From positions 1-64,000 of the forward strand of contig NZ_JACSRD010000210.1 in NCBI RefSeq assembly GCF_014879935.1: a stretch of DNA of 64,000 nucleotides, written 5' to 3'. Shown piece by piece: positions 1 to 7,661 of this stretch. The notes below the pieces were generated by a model, which saw only the letters and a list, made by a program, of their open reading frames with translations, did not search any database and was not told where the DNA came from. The translations under genes and the position numbers were made by a program. Each line of letters opens with the position of its first letter. Positions within the stretch are counted from its first letter, which is position 1. This DNA comes from Prosthecobacter sp. Its GTDB lineage: Bacteria; Verrucomicrobiota; Verrucomicrobiia; Verrucomicrobiales; Verrucomicrobiaceae.

Positions 1-15
1 CGGGAATGAGAGAAG

Positions 16-116
16 CGCGGCAGCGTCCTGGAGTGCGCCGGCCCTCCGGCGCTTTCGAGCGTCCTCGGGTCTGCGAAAAGCTCCAGAGGGCTGGAGCACT
101 CCAAAACGCTGTCGCG
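16..116. repeat. 101-bp palindromic interspersed repeat, copy A
   Basis: The ends are inverted: the left arm CGCGGCAGCGTCCTGGAGTGC (read without its last base) pairs with the right arm that ends in ACGCTGTCGCG. Inside lies a second small hairpin, CTCCAG-AGGG-CTGGAG. An element of the same length and orientation lies at 47506-47606. The surrounding 1-301 bases hold no gene I can support. A frame on the plus strand stays open from 10 to 228 but has no start codon and runs through the repeat. Confidence 0.8.
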
Positions 117-268
117 CCCGCGTCTGCTCAATGGCATCGTAACGGCTGAGGCCAATCATCCGTTGCTGCCCACGACAGAGGTCGTCACGCTGACGCTTGC
201 CACCAGCTCCACGAGGCTGCCGCGTTAGAACGAACCCAATTTGTGGGCAAAGGTCAGGGAGGGCCAGC

Positions 269-289
269 GCACTCCAGGACGCTGTCGCG
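269..289. repeat. Right-end fragment of the 101-bp repeat (copy C)
   Basis: The 21 bases starting GCACTCCAGGACGCT match the right arm of the repeats at 16-116 and 47506-47606. No left arm is visible, so this is a solo end or remnant. It sits 13 bases beyond the stop codon of the FabZ-like gene on the minus strand, where it could act as a transcript-end hairpin partner or simply be debris. Confidence 0.65.
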
Positions 290-301
290 ACGTTTTGCCA
301 C

Positions 302-742
302 TCACTTCTCGCCCGCCAGCGTGACAGCCCCAGTGACGATCACATTGCCCGCATCATCACGGATCTCACCGCTCACCTGCCCCAGCGTGTCCAGCATTCC
401 CTGCAATGTGCCGCTGAGGTGAATCGACTGGCCGGGCGTGATGCTGCCGAGGATCTTGATCTGACGCACCGCGGTGAGGCGCAGGTTCTTCAGCGGTGCC
501 TCACCGGGACGCGTCTGCACCAAAATGCCGCCGAGCTGGGCCAGCGCCTCGATCATGAGCACACCCGGCATCAGCGGAGCACCGGGAAAGTGGCCGCGCA
601 GGAAGGCCTCGTCTCCTTTGAGCTTCCACACGGCTTTTCCAGACACTCCGGGCACCAGTTCGGTCAGTTCATCGATAAAACGGAATTCCGGGCCGTGCGG
701 CAGGGAGGAAAGCGCTTGAACAAGATCAGCGTGCGGTGGCAT
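302..742 (-). CDS. fabZ: FabZ-like 3-hydroxyacyl-ACP dehydratase
   Basis: A 146-residue single hot-dog domain, the usual length for FabZ. FabZ dehydrates (3R)-hydroxyacyl-ACP to trans-2-enoyl-ACP in the cytoplasm. The active-site signature is visible as [17 protein letters not shown], with catalytic His51 and Glu65. The start ATG at 742 lies within seven bases of the divergent acyltransferase start, so the two genes share a very short or overlapping promoter region. The dehydratase, acyltransferase and glycosyltransferase neighbours resemble the edge of a lipid or aryl-polyene type cluster. That pathway is an inference, so it could be a cluster-specific paralogue rather than the housekeeping FabZ. 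Confidence 0.87.
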   Translation of the reverse strand: MPPHADLVQALSSLPHGPEFRFIDELTELVPGVSGKAVWKLKGDEAFLRGHFPGAPLMPGVLMIEALAQLGGILVQTRPGEAPLKNLRLTAVRQIKILGSITPGQSIHLSGTLQGMLDTLGQVSGEIRDDAGNVIVTGAVTLAGEK

Positions 743-1365
743 CCTGCGGTCTTATTCAGGAATCACCACCAGAGCAAACGCCAAGATGCACGCCGCGGCG
801 CGGGCGTGTGCTCACGCTGGCCTGGCTGGCCTTGGTCCTGGTGCTCAGCATGGCCTACTGGGCGGTCGGCGGACTGCTATTCGTGGCCGCAGGCGTCGTG
901 CTCGCCCCGTTGCTGCCGCTGGAAAAATCACGCGCCATCGGCCAGCGGCTGCTGCAGACGGCGTTTCGCGGTTTTTTGGGCCTGCTCCGTCTCTGCGGCG
1001 TGTTTGAGTGCGAATTTCGCGGCTTTGAGGCGCTGGAGGGCGTCAGCGGCGGACTGATCATCGCGCCGAATCATCCCGCGCTGTGGGATGCCGTCTTCGT
1101 GATCGCCCAGGTGCCCGGATTGCGCTGCATCCTGAAGTCCTCGCTCATGCACAATCCCTTTTTGCGCGGCGGGGCGAAGCTCGCCGGCTTCATCCCGAAC
1201 AAACCCGCGCACAAGATGCTGCAGCAGTCGATCGAGGCGCTGCGGCAGGGGGACCGGCTGCTGTTTTTCCCGGAGGGCACCCGCACGCGCAAGCAGGAGA
1301 ACCCCATCAACACCTTCCTCGGCGGCATCGGCATCATCGCCACGCAGTCCAGCGCCCCGGTCTGA
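736..1365 (+). CDS. 1-acyl-glycerol-3-phosphate acyltransferase-like protein, truncated by in-frame TGA
   Basis: This is a PlsC/LPLAT family membrane acyltransferase that would move an acyl chain from acyl-ACP or acyl-CoA to a lysolipid. The N-terminus has a hydrophobic segment (about residues 27-55). The HX4D catalytic motif appears as NHPALWD and the third motif as FFPEGTRTR. Translation stops at TGA 1363-1365 right after SSAPV, but the same frame continues at once with a typical family C-terminus (next entry). The nominal start is GTG 736; GTG 808 is an alternative that removes the overlap with fabZ. The catalytic motifs all lie before the stop, but the last third of the fold is lost. Confidence 0.75.
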   Translation: MASCGLIQESPPEQTPRCTPRRGRVLTLAWLALVLVLSMAYWAVGGLLFVAAGVVLAPLLPLEKSRAIGQRLLQTAFRGFLGLLRLCGVFECEFRGFEALEGVSGGLIIAPNHPALWDAVFVIAQVPGLRCILKSSLMHNPFLRGGAKLAGFIPNKPAHKMLQQSIEALRQGDRLLFFPEGTRTRKQENPINTFLGGIGIIATQSSAPV

Positions 1366-1368
1366 CCG

Positions 1369-1566
1369 GTGTTCATCGAAACGAACAGCGATTATCTGTG
1401 CAAAGGCTGGCCACTGTGGCGGCTGCCAGACCGCAAGATCAAGCTGCGCATCACTCTTGGCGAGCCCCTCGCCAGCCCGCCGGATGAGAATGCCGCCGCC
1501 TTCACGCGGAGGCTCCGCGAGGTGTACCTCGACGCTCTTGTCAGTGATCGCCTGACCGCGGGATAA
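1369..1566 (+). pseudogene. C-terminal remainder of the interrupted acyltransferase
   Basis: Same reading frame as the acyltransferase upstream, separated only by the TGA at 1363-1365. The residues VFIETNSDYL and GWPLWRLPD are what the PlsC family carries after the APV segment, so the two pieces form one ancestral gene of about 276 codons. The local bases GTCTGACCGGTG could arise from GTCCTGACCGTG by one lost C and one gained G. A direct substitution to TGA is the other possibility. Confidence 0.7.
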
Positions 1567-1632
1567 GCGGCCGCATTTCAGCTTGCCTCACGGATGTTCC
1601 TCGCGTCCATCCCGCCTCCTTTTCACGGGCGC

Positions 1633-2406
1633 ATGAAGCTCATTGTCCTCATTCCCAGCTACAACACCGGCCGCCTGCTGGCGGACACTGTGGCGCACGC
1701 GTTGGAGCATTGGAACGAAGTCCTCGTCGTCATCGATGGCAGCACCGATGGCAGCGAAAAGGCCGTGGAGTCCATGCGGGCCACGCATCCCGGCCTGCGC
1801 GTGCTGAAACAACCCTGCAATCGTGGCAAAGGCGCCGCCGTGCTGCGCGGCGCCGAGTTTGCCGGGGCGGAGGGTTTCACCCACGTGCTCACCATGGACT
1901 CCGACGGCCAGCATCCGCCGGACTGGATTCCCAAGTTCATCGCCTTGATCCAGACGCACCCTGAGGCGGTACTTTTTGGCAAGCCGGTGTTCGGCCCCGA
2001 GGCGCCGCTGCTGCGCGTGCGCGGCCGCCGCATCTCGAACGCGTGGTCGGACATCGAGACGCTCGGCTGGGGCATCGGCGATTCGCTCTTTGGCATGCGC
2101 GTCTATCCCGTGCAGCCGCTGCTGCGCGCCTTTCGTGGCACGCTCTTCGCTCGACGCTTCGATTTTGACACGGAGATCGCCGTGCGCGTGTGCTGGCAGG
2201 GCGTGCCCACGATCAATGTGCCCACGCCCGTGCGCTACCTCACCGCCGCAGAGGGCGGCGTGTCGCAGTTCCGCTACGTGCGGGACAACGCATTGCTGAC
2301 CTGGATGCACGCGCGTCTGCTCATCGGCTTCGCCCTGCGACTGCCGCTGCTGCTGGTGCGCACGCTGCGCGGCGGCAATCCGCTGAAAAATGTCGTGGTG
2401 CCGTGA
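1633..2406 (+). CDS. Family 2 glycosyltransferase
   Basis: A 257-residue GT-A fold enzyme of the dolichyl-phosphate-mannose-synthase-like kind, which transfers a nucleotide-activated sugar to a lipid or polymer acceptor. The N-terminal strand reads MKLIVLIPSYNTG, followed by the nucleotide-binding VVIDGSTDGS and the metal-binding DSD of TMDSDGQHPP. The C-terminus is hydrophobic (ALRLPLLLVRTL), suggesting membrane association. The start at 1633 was chosen because the family begins right at this strand; an upstream ATG at 1594 would add an unlikely leader. It follows the acyltransferase by 66 bases in the same direction and probably shares its transcript. Confidence 0.85.
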   Translation: MKLIVLIPSYNTGRLLADTVAHALEHWNEVLVVIDGSTDGSEKAVESMRATHPGLRVLKQPCNRGKGAAVLRGAEFAGAEGFTHVLTMDSDGQHPPDWIPKFIALIQTHPEAVLFGKPVFGPEAPLLRVRGRRISNAWSDIETLGWGIGDSLFGMRVYPVQPLLRAFRGTLFARRFDFDTEIAVRVCWQGVPTINVPTPVRYLTAAEGGVSQFRYVRDNALLTWMHARLLIGFALRLPLLLVRTLRGGNPLKNVVVP

Positions 2407-2437
2407 TGGCCGGGCATGCGCGGCACGTTAACCGCTC

Positions 2438-3805
2438 ATGCGCACACTGTTTCTCCTCCTCGCATCCAGCATCGGGCTCACGGCCGCGCCGAACATCCTC
2501 CTCATCGTCAGCGATGACCAGCGCCCGGACACGATTCATGCGCTGGGAAACGCGGTGATCGAAACGCCCCATCTCGACCGTCTCGTCGCCAGCGGGACGT
2601 CATTTACCCGGGCCTGTGCCGGTTATCCGATCTGCCATGTCAGCCGTGCGCAGATCCTCACCGGCACGCATGCCTTCCAGGCCCTGCCGAAGTATCCCGG
2701 CGGTGCGATCGATCCGAAGCTCGCCACCCTCGCAGGAACGCTGCAAAAGGCCGGCTACCACACCTGCTACACCGGCAAGTGGCACAACGACGGTCATCCC
2801 ACCCAGCGTGGCTACACGACCACCAGCGGCCTCTACTCCAGCGGCGGCGGCAAAGGCGTCACACAGCCGGACATTGATGATCGCGGCCGCCCGCTCACCG
2901 GTTATCGCGGCTGGACCTTCAAGGACGACCAAAACAAGGCCCAGCTCGACAAAGGCGTCGGTTTGCAGCCCGACAACAGCCGCCACATCGCCGAGGGTGC
3001 CATCCGTGGCATTCAAACCGCCCCGAAGGACAAGCCATGGTTCATGCATGTGAACTTCGCCTTTCCGCATGATCCGCGTCAGTGGCCTGCAGGCATGGAA
3101 AACCGCTACGACGCGGCGAAAATGATGCTCCCGGCCAATTTCGCCAAGGATCACCCCTTTGATCACGGAAACCGTGGCGGACGTGATGAAATCCTGCTCC
3201 CGATCCCGCGTGTCGAAAGCGAGGTGCGGGAGGAACTCGCCCTCTACTACGCCATGATCACCGATCTCGACACGCAGCTCGGCCGCATCCTCGCCGCGTT
3301 GCCTTCATTCGAGGACACCATCATCGTTTTCACCGCCGATCAGGGGCTCGCGCTCGGCAGCCACGGCCTGCTGGGGAAACAAAACCAGTATGAGCACAGC
3401 ATCCGCAGTCCCTTCATCATTGGTGGCCCAGGTCTGCCGAAAAACCAGCGCCGCGCCGCCCTGATCGAGCTGCGGGACATCTTTCCGACGCTCTGCGACC
3501 TCGTCGGCATTCCCATTCCGTCCACCGTGCAGGCGAAGAGCCTCGTGCCCGTGCTCCGGCATCAAACCGATCATGTGCGCGACTTCGTCACCGGCGTCTT
3601 CACCGACACGCAGCGCATGATCTGCGACGACCGCTGGAAATACATCCTCTACCCCAAGGTAAACCGCGAGCAGCTCTTCAATCTGCAAAATGACCCCGAC
3701 GAACGGCACGATCTCAGCGCTGACCCTGCGCAGTCTGCCAGGCGCGATGAGATGAAGTCACGCCTGGAGACCTGGCGGCGTGAAAACGGCGATCCGAACC
3801 TGTGA
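2438..3805 (+). CDS. Secreted sulfatase
   Basis: A 455-residue type I sulfatase with an N-terminal signal peptide (about residues 1-17). It would hydrolyse sulfate esters, probably on polysaccharides, outside the cytoplasm. Metal ligands are seen in NILLIVSDDQRPD (Asp26, Asp27) and later in FTADQG. The formylglycine site is Cys66 in CHVSR, where the third position is Val rather than the usual Pro or Ala. The C-terminal LYPKVNREQLFNLQNDPDE is typical of the family. It stands 31 bases after the glycosyltransferase. No sulfatase-maturing enzyme lies in the window. Confidence 0.9.
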   Translation: MRTLFLLLASSIGLTAAPNILLIVSDDQRPDTIHALGNAVIETPHLDRLVASGTSFTRACAGYPICHVSRAQILTGTHAFQALPKYPGGAIDPKLATLAGTLQKAGYHTCYTGKWHNDGHPTQRGYTTTSGLYSSGGGKGVTQPDIDDRGRPLTGYRGWTFKDDQNKAQLDKGVGLQPDNSRHIAEGAIRGIQTAPKDKPWFMHVNFAFPHDPRQWPAGMENRYDAAKMMLPANFAKDHPFDHGNRGGRDEILLPIPRVESEVREELALYYAMITDLDTQLGRILAALPSFEDTIIVFTADQGLALGSHGLLGKQNQYEHSIRSPFIIGGPGLPKNQRRAALIELRDIFPTLCDLVGIPIPSTVQAKSLVPVLRHQTDHVRDFVTGVFTDTQRMICDDRWKYILYPKVNREQLFNLQNDPDERHDLSADPAQSARRDEMKSRLETWRRENGDPNL

Positions 3806-3842
3806 TGTGTTGTAAATTGCCTCGATTCTCAATTGAAGCTCC

Positions 3843-5126
3843 ATGTCCCACCAACCGCACAACATCCACGCCGGCACCCAGATCGTGACCAAGGTCGGCG
3901 TACATGGCAGCAACAACGCCCTCGTCCATTCGCGTGGAGCCGTGGGCATCGTAACACGCACGCCCTGCGGGCATGAGCAGCATTTCCTCGTGCGCTTTCC
4001 AGATGGCTTCGAGGCCTCGCTCCTGCGCGAGGAGCTGGAGGTGTTGAAACTCTTCAAAGACCGCCTCGATCCCGCTGGGGCTCACGACTTCGACCTAGAG
4101 GAACACGTCATCTACCGCTGCATCGTTGGCTCCCGCGCCTATGGGCTCGACACGGAGGCGTCGGACACCGACTTGCGCGGCATCTACCTCGCCCCGGCGG
4201 ATCTTCAGTGGTCGCTTTACGGAGCGCCGGAGCAGTTTGAGGACAATGCCACGCAGAGCTGCTACTGGGAGCTGCAAAAGTTCCTCGTCATGGCCCTCAA
4301 GGCCAACCCGAACATCCTCGAATGCCTCTACTCGCCGCTCGTGGACAAGGTCACGCCCATCGGCGAGCGCCTCCTCGCCATCCGTGATCGCTTTTTGTCC
4401 CAGATGATCTTTCAAACCTTCAACGGCTACGCGCTGAGCCAGTTCAAGAAGATCGAACAAGACCTCCGCAACCACGGCGAGGTGCGCTGGAAGCACGCCA
4501 TGCACCTCCTCCGCCTCCTCATGACCGGAGCCGCCACCCTCCGCGAAGGCCGCGTCCCCGTCCACGTCGGCCCCCATCGCGACGAACTCCTCGCCGTCAA
4601 ACGCGGCGAGCTGACCTGGGATAAAGTCGATGCCTGGCGACAGGAACTGCACCACGACTTTGAGCTGGCGCTGGCGGAGACGAAGCTGCCCGAAAGGCCG
4701 GACTATGAGGCAGCGAATGGGTTGCTGCTCACTGCGAGGAACGAAAGCGCCAAGCCGCTCGCGAGATCATCCACATCGCTCCGACTCGTCGTGCTGCAAA
4801 CGAGTGACTTGGAACGTGCAGCCGCATTTTACCGCTGCCTCGGTCTCCAACTCGTTCGCCACAAGCACGGCAACGGGCCTGAGCATTTCGCTGCTGAAAC
4901 CTTGACCGGCGTTTTCGAACGGTATCCACTTTCAAAAGATGGAAGCAGCGCCCTGGGCGCGAGAATTGGCTTTCAGGTGGCTTCTGTTGATGCCGTCATC
5001 GCTCGCGTGATGGAACACTCGCCCGCCATCATCACCGCACCGCATGATTCCGAATGGGGACGAAGGGCCGTGATCGCCGACCCGGATGGGCATCGAGTCG
5101 AACTCACGGAGCAGGAAACACTGTGA
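3843..5126 (+). CDS. COG3541-like nucleotidyltransferase fused to a C-terminal VOC domain
   Basis: A 427-residue protein in three parts. Residues 1-75 form a small beta-rich domain I cannot name. Residues 88-300 are a predicted polymerase-beta-type nucleotidyltransferase with GSRAYG and SDTDLRG, whose acidic residues Asp108 and Asp110 would bind metal. Residues about 310-425 are a glyoxalase/VOC domain (LERAAAFYRCLGL, ADPDGHRVELTEQ). Family members usually end near residue 300, so this is an unusual fusion. The VOC part is visibly lower in GC than the first two thirds. It overlaps the convergent toxin gene by 23 bases. Its substrate is unknown; a relative lies at 6542. Confidence 0.75.
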   Translation: MSHQPHNIHAGTQIVTKVGVHGSNNALVHSRGAVGIVTRTPCGHEQHFLVRFPDGFEASLLREELEVLKLFKDRLDPAGAHDFDLEEHVIYRCIVGSRAYGLDTEASDTDLRGIYLAPADLQWSLYGAPEQFEDNATQSCYWELQKFLVMALKANPNILECLYSPLVDKVTPIGERLLAIRDRFLSQMIFQTFNGYALSQFKKIEQDLRNHGEVRWKHAMHLLRLLMTGAATLREGRVPVHVGPHRDELLAVKRGELTWDKVDAWRQELHHDFELALAETKLPERPDYEAANGLLLTARNESAKPLARSSTSLRLVVLQTSDLERAAAFYRCLGLQLVRHKHGNGPEHFAAETLTGVFERYPLSKDGSSALGARIGFQVASVDAVIARVMEHSPAIITAPHDSEWGRRAVIADPDGHRVELTEQETL

Positions 5127-5544
5127 ACCCAAGAAACAAAGCCGCTTTTCGCAGCCCTTTGTCGGAGCTCACGACTTCGGATTCATTCGCTCGTCTAGCA
5201 GCGGCGAGGTGGAGCCCGTCATTGGTGCGGAGAAAGATCGGCGGACTTTGACTCAGGCAAGCATCCAGAATGTTGTAATACTCAGCCTCTAGCTCTGGTG
5301 TGATGGATTCCCCCCTGAACTGACCCGAACTGATGAGAGAACAAAACGAGTCATGCATGGCCTTTGTGGAGCCAGCACTCAACGAACCCTCTGCCTCGCG
5401 GCGGCGTAACACCGCACGCAGTTCGAGCCTGCCAGTCTCGCTCACGGTGATCTTCGAGGCTTGCGCAGCGTGGCTTTCAAAAACGACGCTGTCCGTCTCC
5501 TGGACATACAATTTTGCCAGTGCGGAGGTGTCCCAGTAGCTCAT
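5104..5544 (-). CDS. vapC: PIN-domain toxin, VapC family
   Basis: A 146-residue PIN-domain ribonuclease. The acidic residues that hold the metal are seen in YWDTSALAKLY (Asp5), in SETGRLE, in RTNDGLHLAAAR and in SSDKGLRKAA. VapC toxins cleave RNA, often initiator tRNA or 23S rRNA, when released from the antitoxin. It starts 4 bases after the stop of the small gene upstream (5549-5779), the usual antitoxin-toxin order. Its 3' end overlaps the convergent nucleotidyltransferase-VOC gene. Base composition is less GC-rich than the flanking genes, which fits transfer. Confidence 0.85.
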   Translation of the reverse strand: MSYWDTSALAKLYVQETDSVVFESHAAQASKITVSETGRLELRAVLRRREAEGSLSAGSTKAMHDSFCSLISSGQFRGESITPELEAEYYNILDACLSQSPPIFLRTNDGLHLAAARRANESEVVSSDKGLRKAALFLGFTVFPAP

Positions 5545-5548
5545 GAGA

Positions 5549-5779
5549 TTAGCTGCGAATTTCGGTGATCAACTGCTCCACGGATGTGCCGGGCTTTCCG
5601 GTAGAGCAAGCTTCTCTCATCTGCCTGACTTCATCAAGCCAGGTCGGACGTCCTGGTGAGACTGGCTTTTGGACTGTTGGAGCAGCCTTCAGACGTGCTT
5701 GCAGCCAAGAGAGCAGCGACCACTGATCTTGCGCAGGCAGATCAGCCACGGCGGACTCGATTTGAACTAAGGTGCTCAT
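5549..5779 (-). CDS. Putative VapB-type antitoxin
   Basis: A 76-residue protein starting MSTLVQIESAVADL, placed directly before the PIN-domain toxin with a 4-base gap. The N-terminal part looks helical (LPAQDQWSLLSWLQARL), and a proline-rich linker leads to WLDEVRQMREA and a short C-terminal helix that could wrap the toxin. I see no clear named DNA-binding fold, so the antitoxin role rests on position and size. The start at 5779 was preferred over a GTG/ATG extension to 5824, which would run into the divergent gene's leader. Confidence 0.7.
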   Translation of the reverse strand: MSTLVQIESAVADLPAQDQWSLLSWLQARLKAAPTVQKPVSPGRPTWLDEVRQMREACSTGKPGTSVEQLITEIRS

Positions 5780-5864
5780 GGGGATGATTTTAAGCGGTGC
5801 CGCATGTCTGGCAACTCTCATCATCCAAGTTGCCGCCAGTCCGTCACGCGGCTATCTCTCCGCC

Positions 5865-6476
5865 ATGAGCACCGCAATCGCTCTTCAACCCGTAACCTGG
5901 CAACGCATGGCAAAAGGCATCGACGACGTGAGACAGCGCCTCGAACGCGCAGCGGCGGCGCTCGCGAAGCTCGGCGTCCATTACGCCGTGGTCGGTGGAA
6001 ATGCCGTCGCGGCCTGGGTTTCGCGTGTGGACGAAAGCGCCGTGCGCAACACGCGTGACGTGGACATCCTGCTCCGCCGCGAAGACGCTGACAAAGCCCG
6101 TGAAGCTCTCGAAGCGGCTGGTTTCGTCCATCGACGCGTCGCCTCACTGGGCAAAGCGGGCGCCATGGATGTCTTCCTCGACGGCCCCGATGCCAAAGTG
6201 CGTGACGCCGTGCATGTGCTCTGGGCAGGAGAAAAGCCTGTGCCGGATGCCATCGAAAACACGCCTGAACTTCGTGAAACCGAGCCGGGTGAAGGCTTTG
6301 AACTCGTGCCGTTGCAGGATCTCGTGCGCATGAAGCTCATTTCCTTCCGCGACAAAGACCGCATGCATCTTCGCGATCTGCTTTCCGTCGGCCTGATCGA
6401 CGAAAGCTGGACTCGGCGCTTTCCAGACGAACTCGCGGCGCGGCTCCAGGTCATCCTGGATGATCCGGAGGGCTGA
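5865..6476 (+). CDS. Nucleotidyltransferase-fold protein (AbiEii/MNT-like)
   Basis: A 203-residue cytoplasmic protein with the minimal nucleotidyltransferase pattern: VVGGNAVAAW (residues 42-51) and RDVDILL with Asp65 and Asp67. Such proteins occur in AbiE-type and MNT/HEPN toxin-antitoxin systems and in small-substrate nucleotidyltransferases. No HEPN partner is adjacent. It is divergent from the VapBC-like pair (86 bases between starts) and ends 2 bases before an ATG at 6478 that may once have begun the next gene. Function beyond nucleotide transfer is unknown. Confidence 0.72.
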   Translation: MSTAIALQPVTWQRMAKGIDDVRQRLERAAAALAKLGVHYAVVGGNAVAAWVSRVDESAVRNTRDVDILLRREDADKAREALEAAGFVHRRVASLGKAGAMDVFLDGPDAKVRDAVHVLWAGEKPVPDAIENTPELRETEPGEGFELVPLQDLVRMKLISFRDKDRMHLRDLLSVGLIDESWTRRFPDELAARLQVILDDPEG

Positions 6477-6541
6477 AATGAATCCCGCCCCTCCTCCACC
6501 GCATCACGGTCGCGCAGCCGTATCCGCTGCTGTTTGCGACG

Positions 6542-7228
6542 ATGAGCGGGGCGCATCTCTACGGGTTTCCGTCGCCGGATTCGGATTTTTATCTGCGTGG
6601 GGCGCATGTGCTGCCGCTGCCGAAGGTTTTGGGGCTGGAGGTGCGGGATGAGACGGTGGAGGACAGACGCGTGATCGAGGGGCTGAAGATAGACATCGTC
6701 TCGCATGACGTGCGGAAGTTCTTCGGACTTCTGCTGAAGAAGAACGGCTATGTGCTGGAGCAGCTCTATTCGCCGCACATCGTTCACACGACGCCGGAGC
6801 ATGCGGAGTTGAAGGAAATCGCGAAAGGGTGCATCACACGGCACCACTCGCATCACTACTTCGGTTTTTCGGAGACACAGTGGGAGCTGTTTGCCAAGGA
6901 ATCGCCCCGACGGGTGAAGCCGCTGCTGTATGTCTATCGCGTGCTGCTCACCGGCATCTGGCTCATGCGCACGGGCGTGGTGGAGGCGAACCTCGTCACC
7001 CTGAACGAAACCTTCCGCCTGCCCTACCTCGCCGATCTCATCGCCCGCAAACTCTCCGGACCGGAGCAAGGCACGCTCGATGACAATGATCTGGCCTTTC
7101 ACCAAGGCGAATACGAACGCCTCTGCGCCGAACTCCAAGCCGCGCACGATGCCAGCACGCTCCGCGAGATGCCGGAGGAGAGCACGCGGGCGGCGCTGAA
7201 TGATCTGTTGGTGACGGTGCGGATGTGA
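6542..7228 (+). CDS. Second COG3541-like nucleotidyltransferase, probably degenerate
   Basis: A 228-residue relative of the gene at 3843, sharing the GAHLYGF...SD..LRG core and the KKNGYVLEQLYSP stretch. Two faults suggest decay. The second catalytic Asp is Tyr (SDFYLRG, codon TAT). The natural N-terminus (HRITVAQPYPLLFAT) lies upstream in this frame with no start codon, while an ATG at 6478 is out of frame by one base. Removing one C from the CCCC run at 6487-6490 would join them as MNPALLHRITV. As it stands, translation can only start at ATG 6542 inside the nucleotide-binding motif. Confidence 0.65.
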   Translation: MSGAHLYGFPSPDSDFYLRGAHVLPLPKVLGLEVRDETVEDRRVIEGLKIDIVSHDVRKFFGLLLKKNGYVLEQLYSPHIVHTTPEHAELKEIAKGCITRHHSHHYFGFSETQWELFAKESPRRVKPLLYVYRVLLTGIWLMRTGVVEANLVTLNETFRLPYLADLIARKLSGPEQGTLDDNDLAFHQGEYERLCAELQAAHDASTLREMPEESTRAALNDLLVTVRM

Positions 7229-7318
7229 GCGATTCCAGCTTCAGGAACCAAGCCGGCCACGATGAGCTAGCTAAGCCGCGTTTGAAAACCGGTCCTACCG
7301 GCATTGGAGCAAAAATTC

Positions 7319-7567
7319 AGCGCCAACGGCGCGGTATTCCTCAGCCCACGGGCGAAGCCCTGGGTGTGCAAGAGGCGACAGCCCTTTCGGATGGAGTGAA
7401 GCCCTGCAAGGACGAGACTCGACTCAGTGTGATCTTTGCGGATGGGGTGACAGCGGAAGCACGGTGTCGAGTGCCGCCCTTGCAGGGCTGGATTTCGTCA
7501 TCGGTGTCGGGCGGACACGGCTCCCAGGATTGCATCCTGGGCTCAGGAGTCACGCACCGTTGGCGCT
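7319..7567. repeat. About 250-bp imperfect palindromic repeat
   Basis: The outer arms are AGCGCCAACGG (7319-7329) and CCGTTGGCGCT (7557-7567), followed inward by related stretches around CAGCCCA and its complement TGGGCTC. An inner dyad pairs AAGCCCTGCAAGG with CCTTGCAGGGCT. The whole fills most of the 433-base gap between 7228 and 7662, which otherwise holds no gene I can support. The shape resembles the dispersed palindromes at 24204-24529 and 47147-47268, but the sequence family is different. Confidence 0.7.
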
Positions 7568-7661
7568 TCTCACCCCTCGGGGTATTCCAAATACTGTCGA
7601 GCCAGGCAGTGCTATAAGCCCCCACGTGGCGACGTTTCCAGCCGTGGTCTGCCATCCAGCC

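Noticed and set aside
10-228. Open plus-strand frame at the start of the window
   Set aside because: It has no start codon, runs through a repeat, and its last 35 codons match no family I know. It may be the tail of a broken gene, but I cannot support it.
1363-1365. TGA as a selenocysteine codon
   Set aside because: The position is not catalytic in the acyltransferase family and no SECIS-like hairpin is apparent nearby.
5981-7147. A 388-codon minus-strand frame over the nucleotidyltransferase genes
   Set aside because: It covers two recognisable genes on the plus strand and has no domain pattern of its own.
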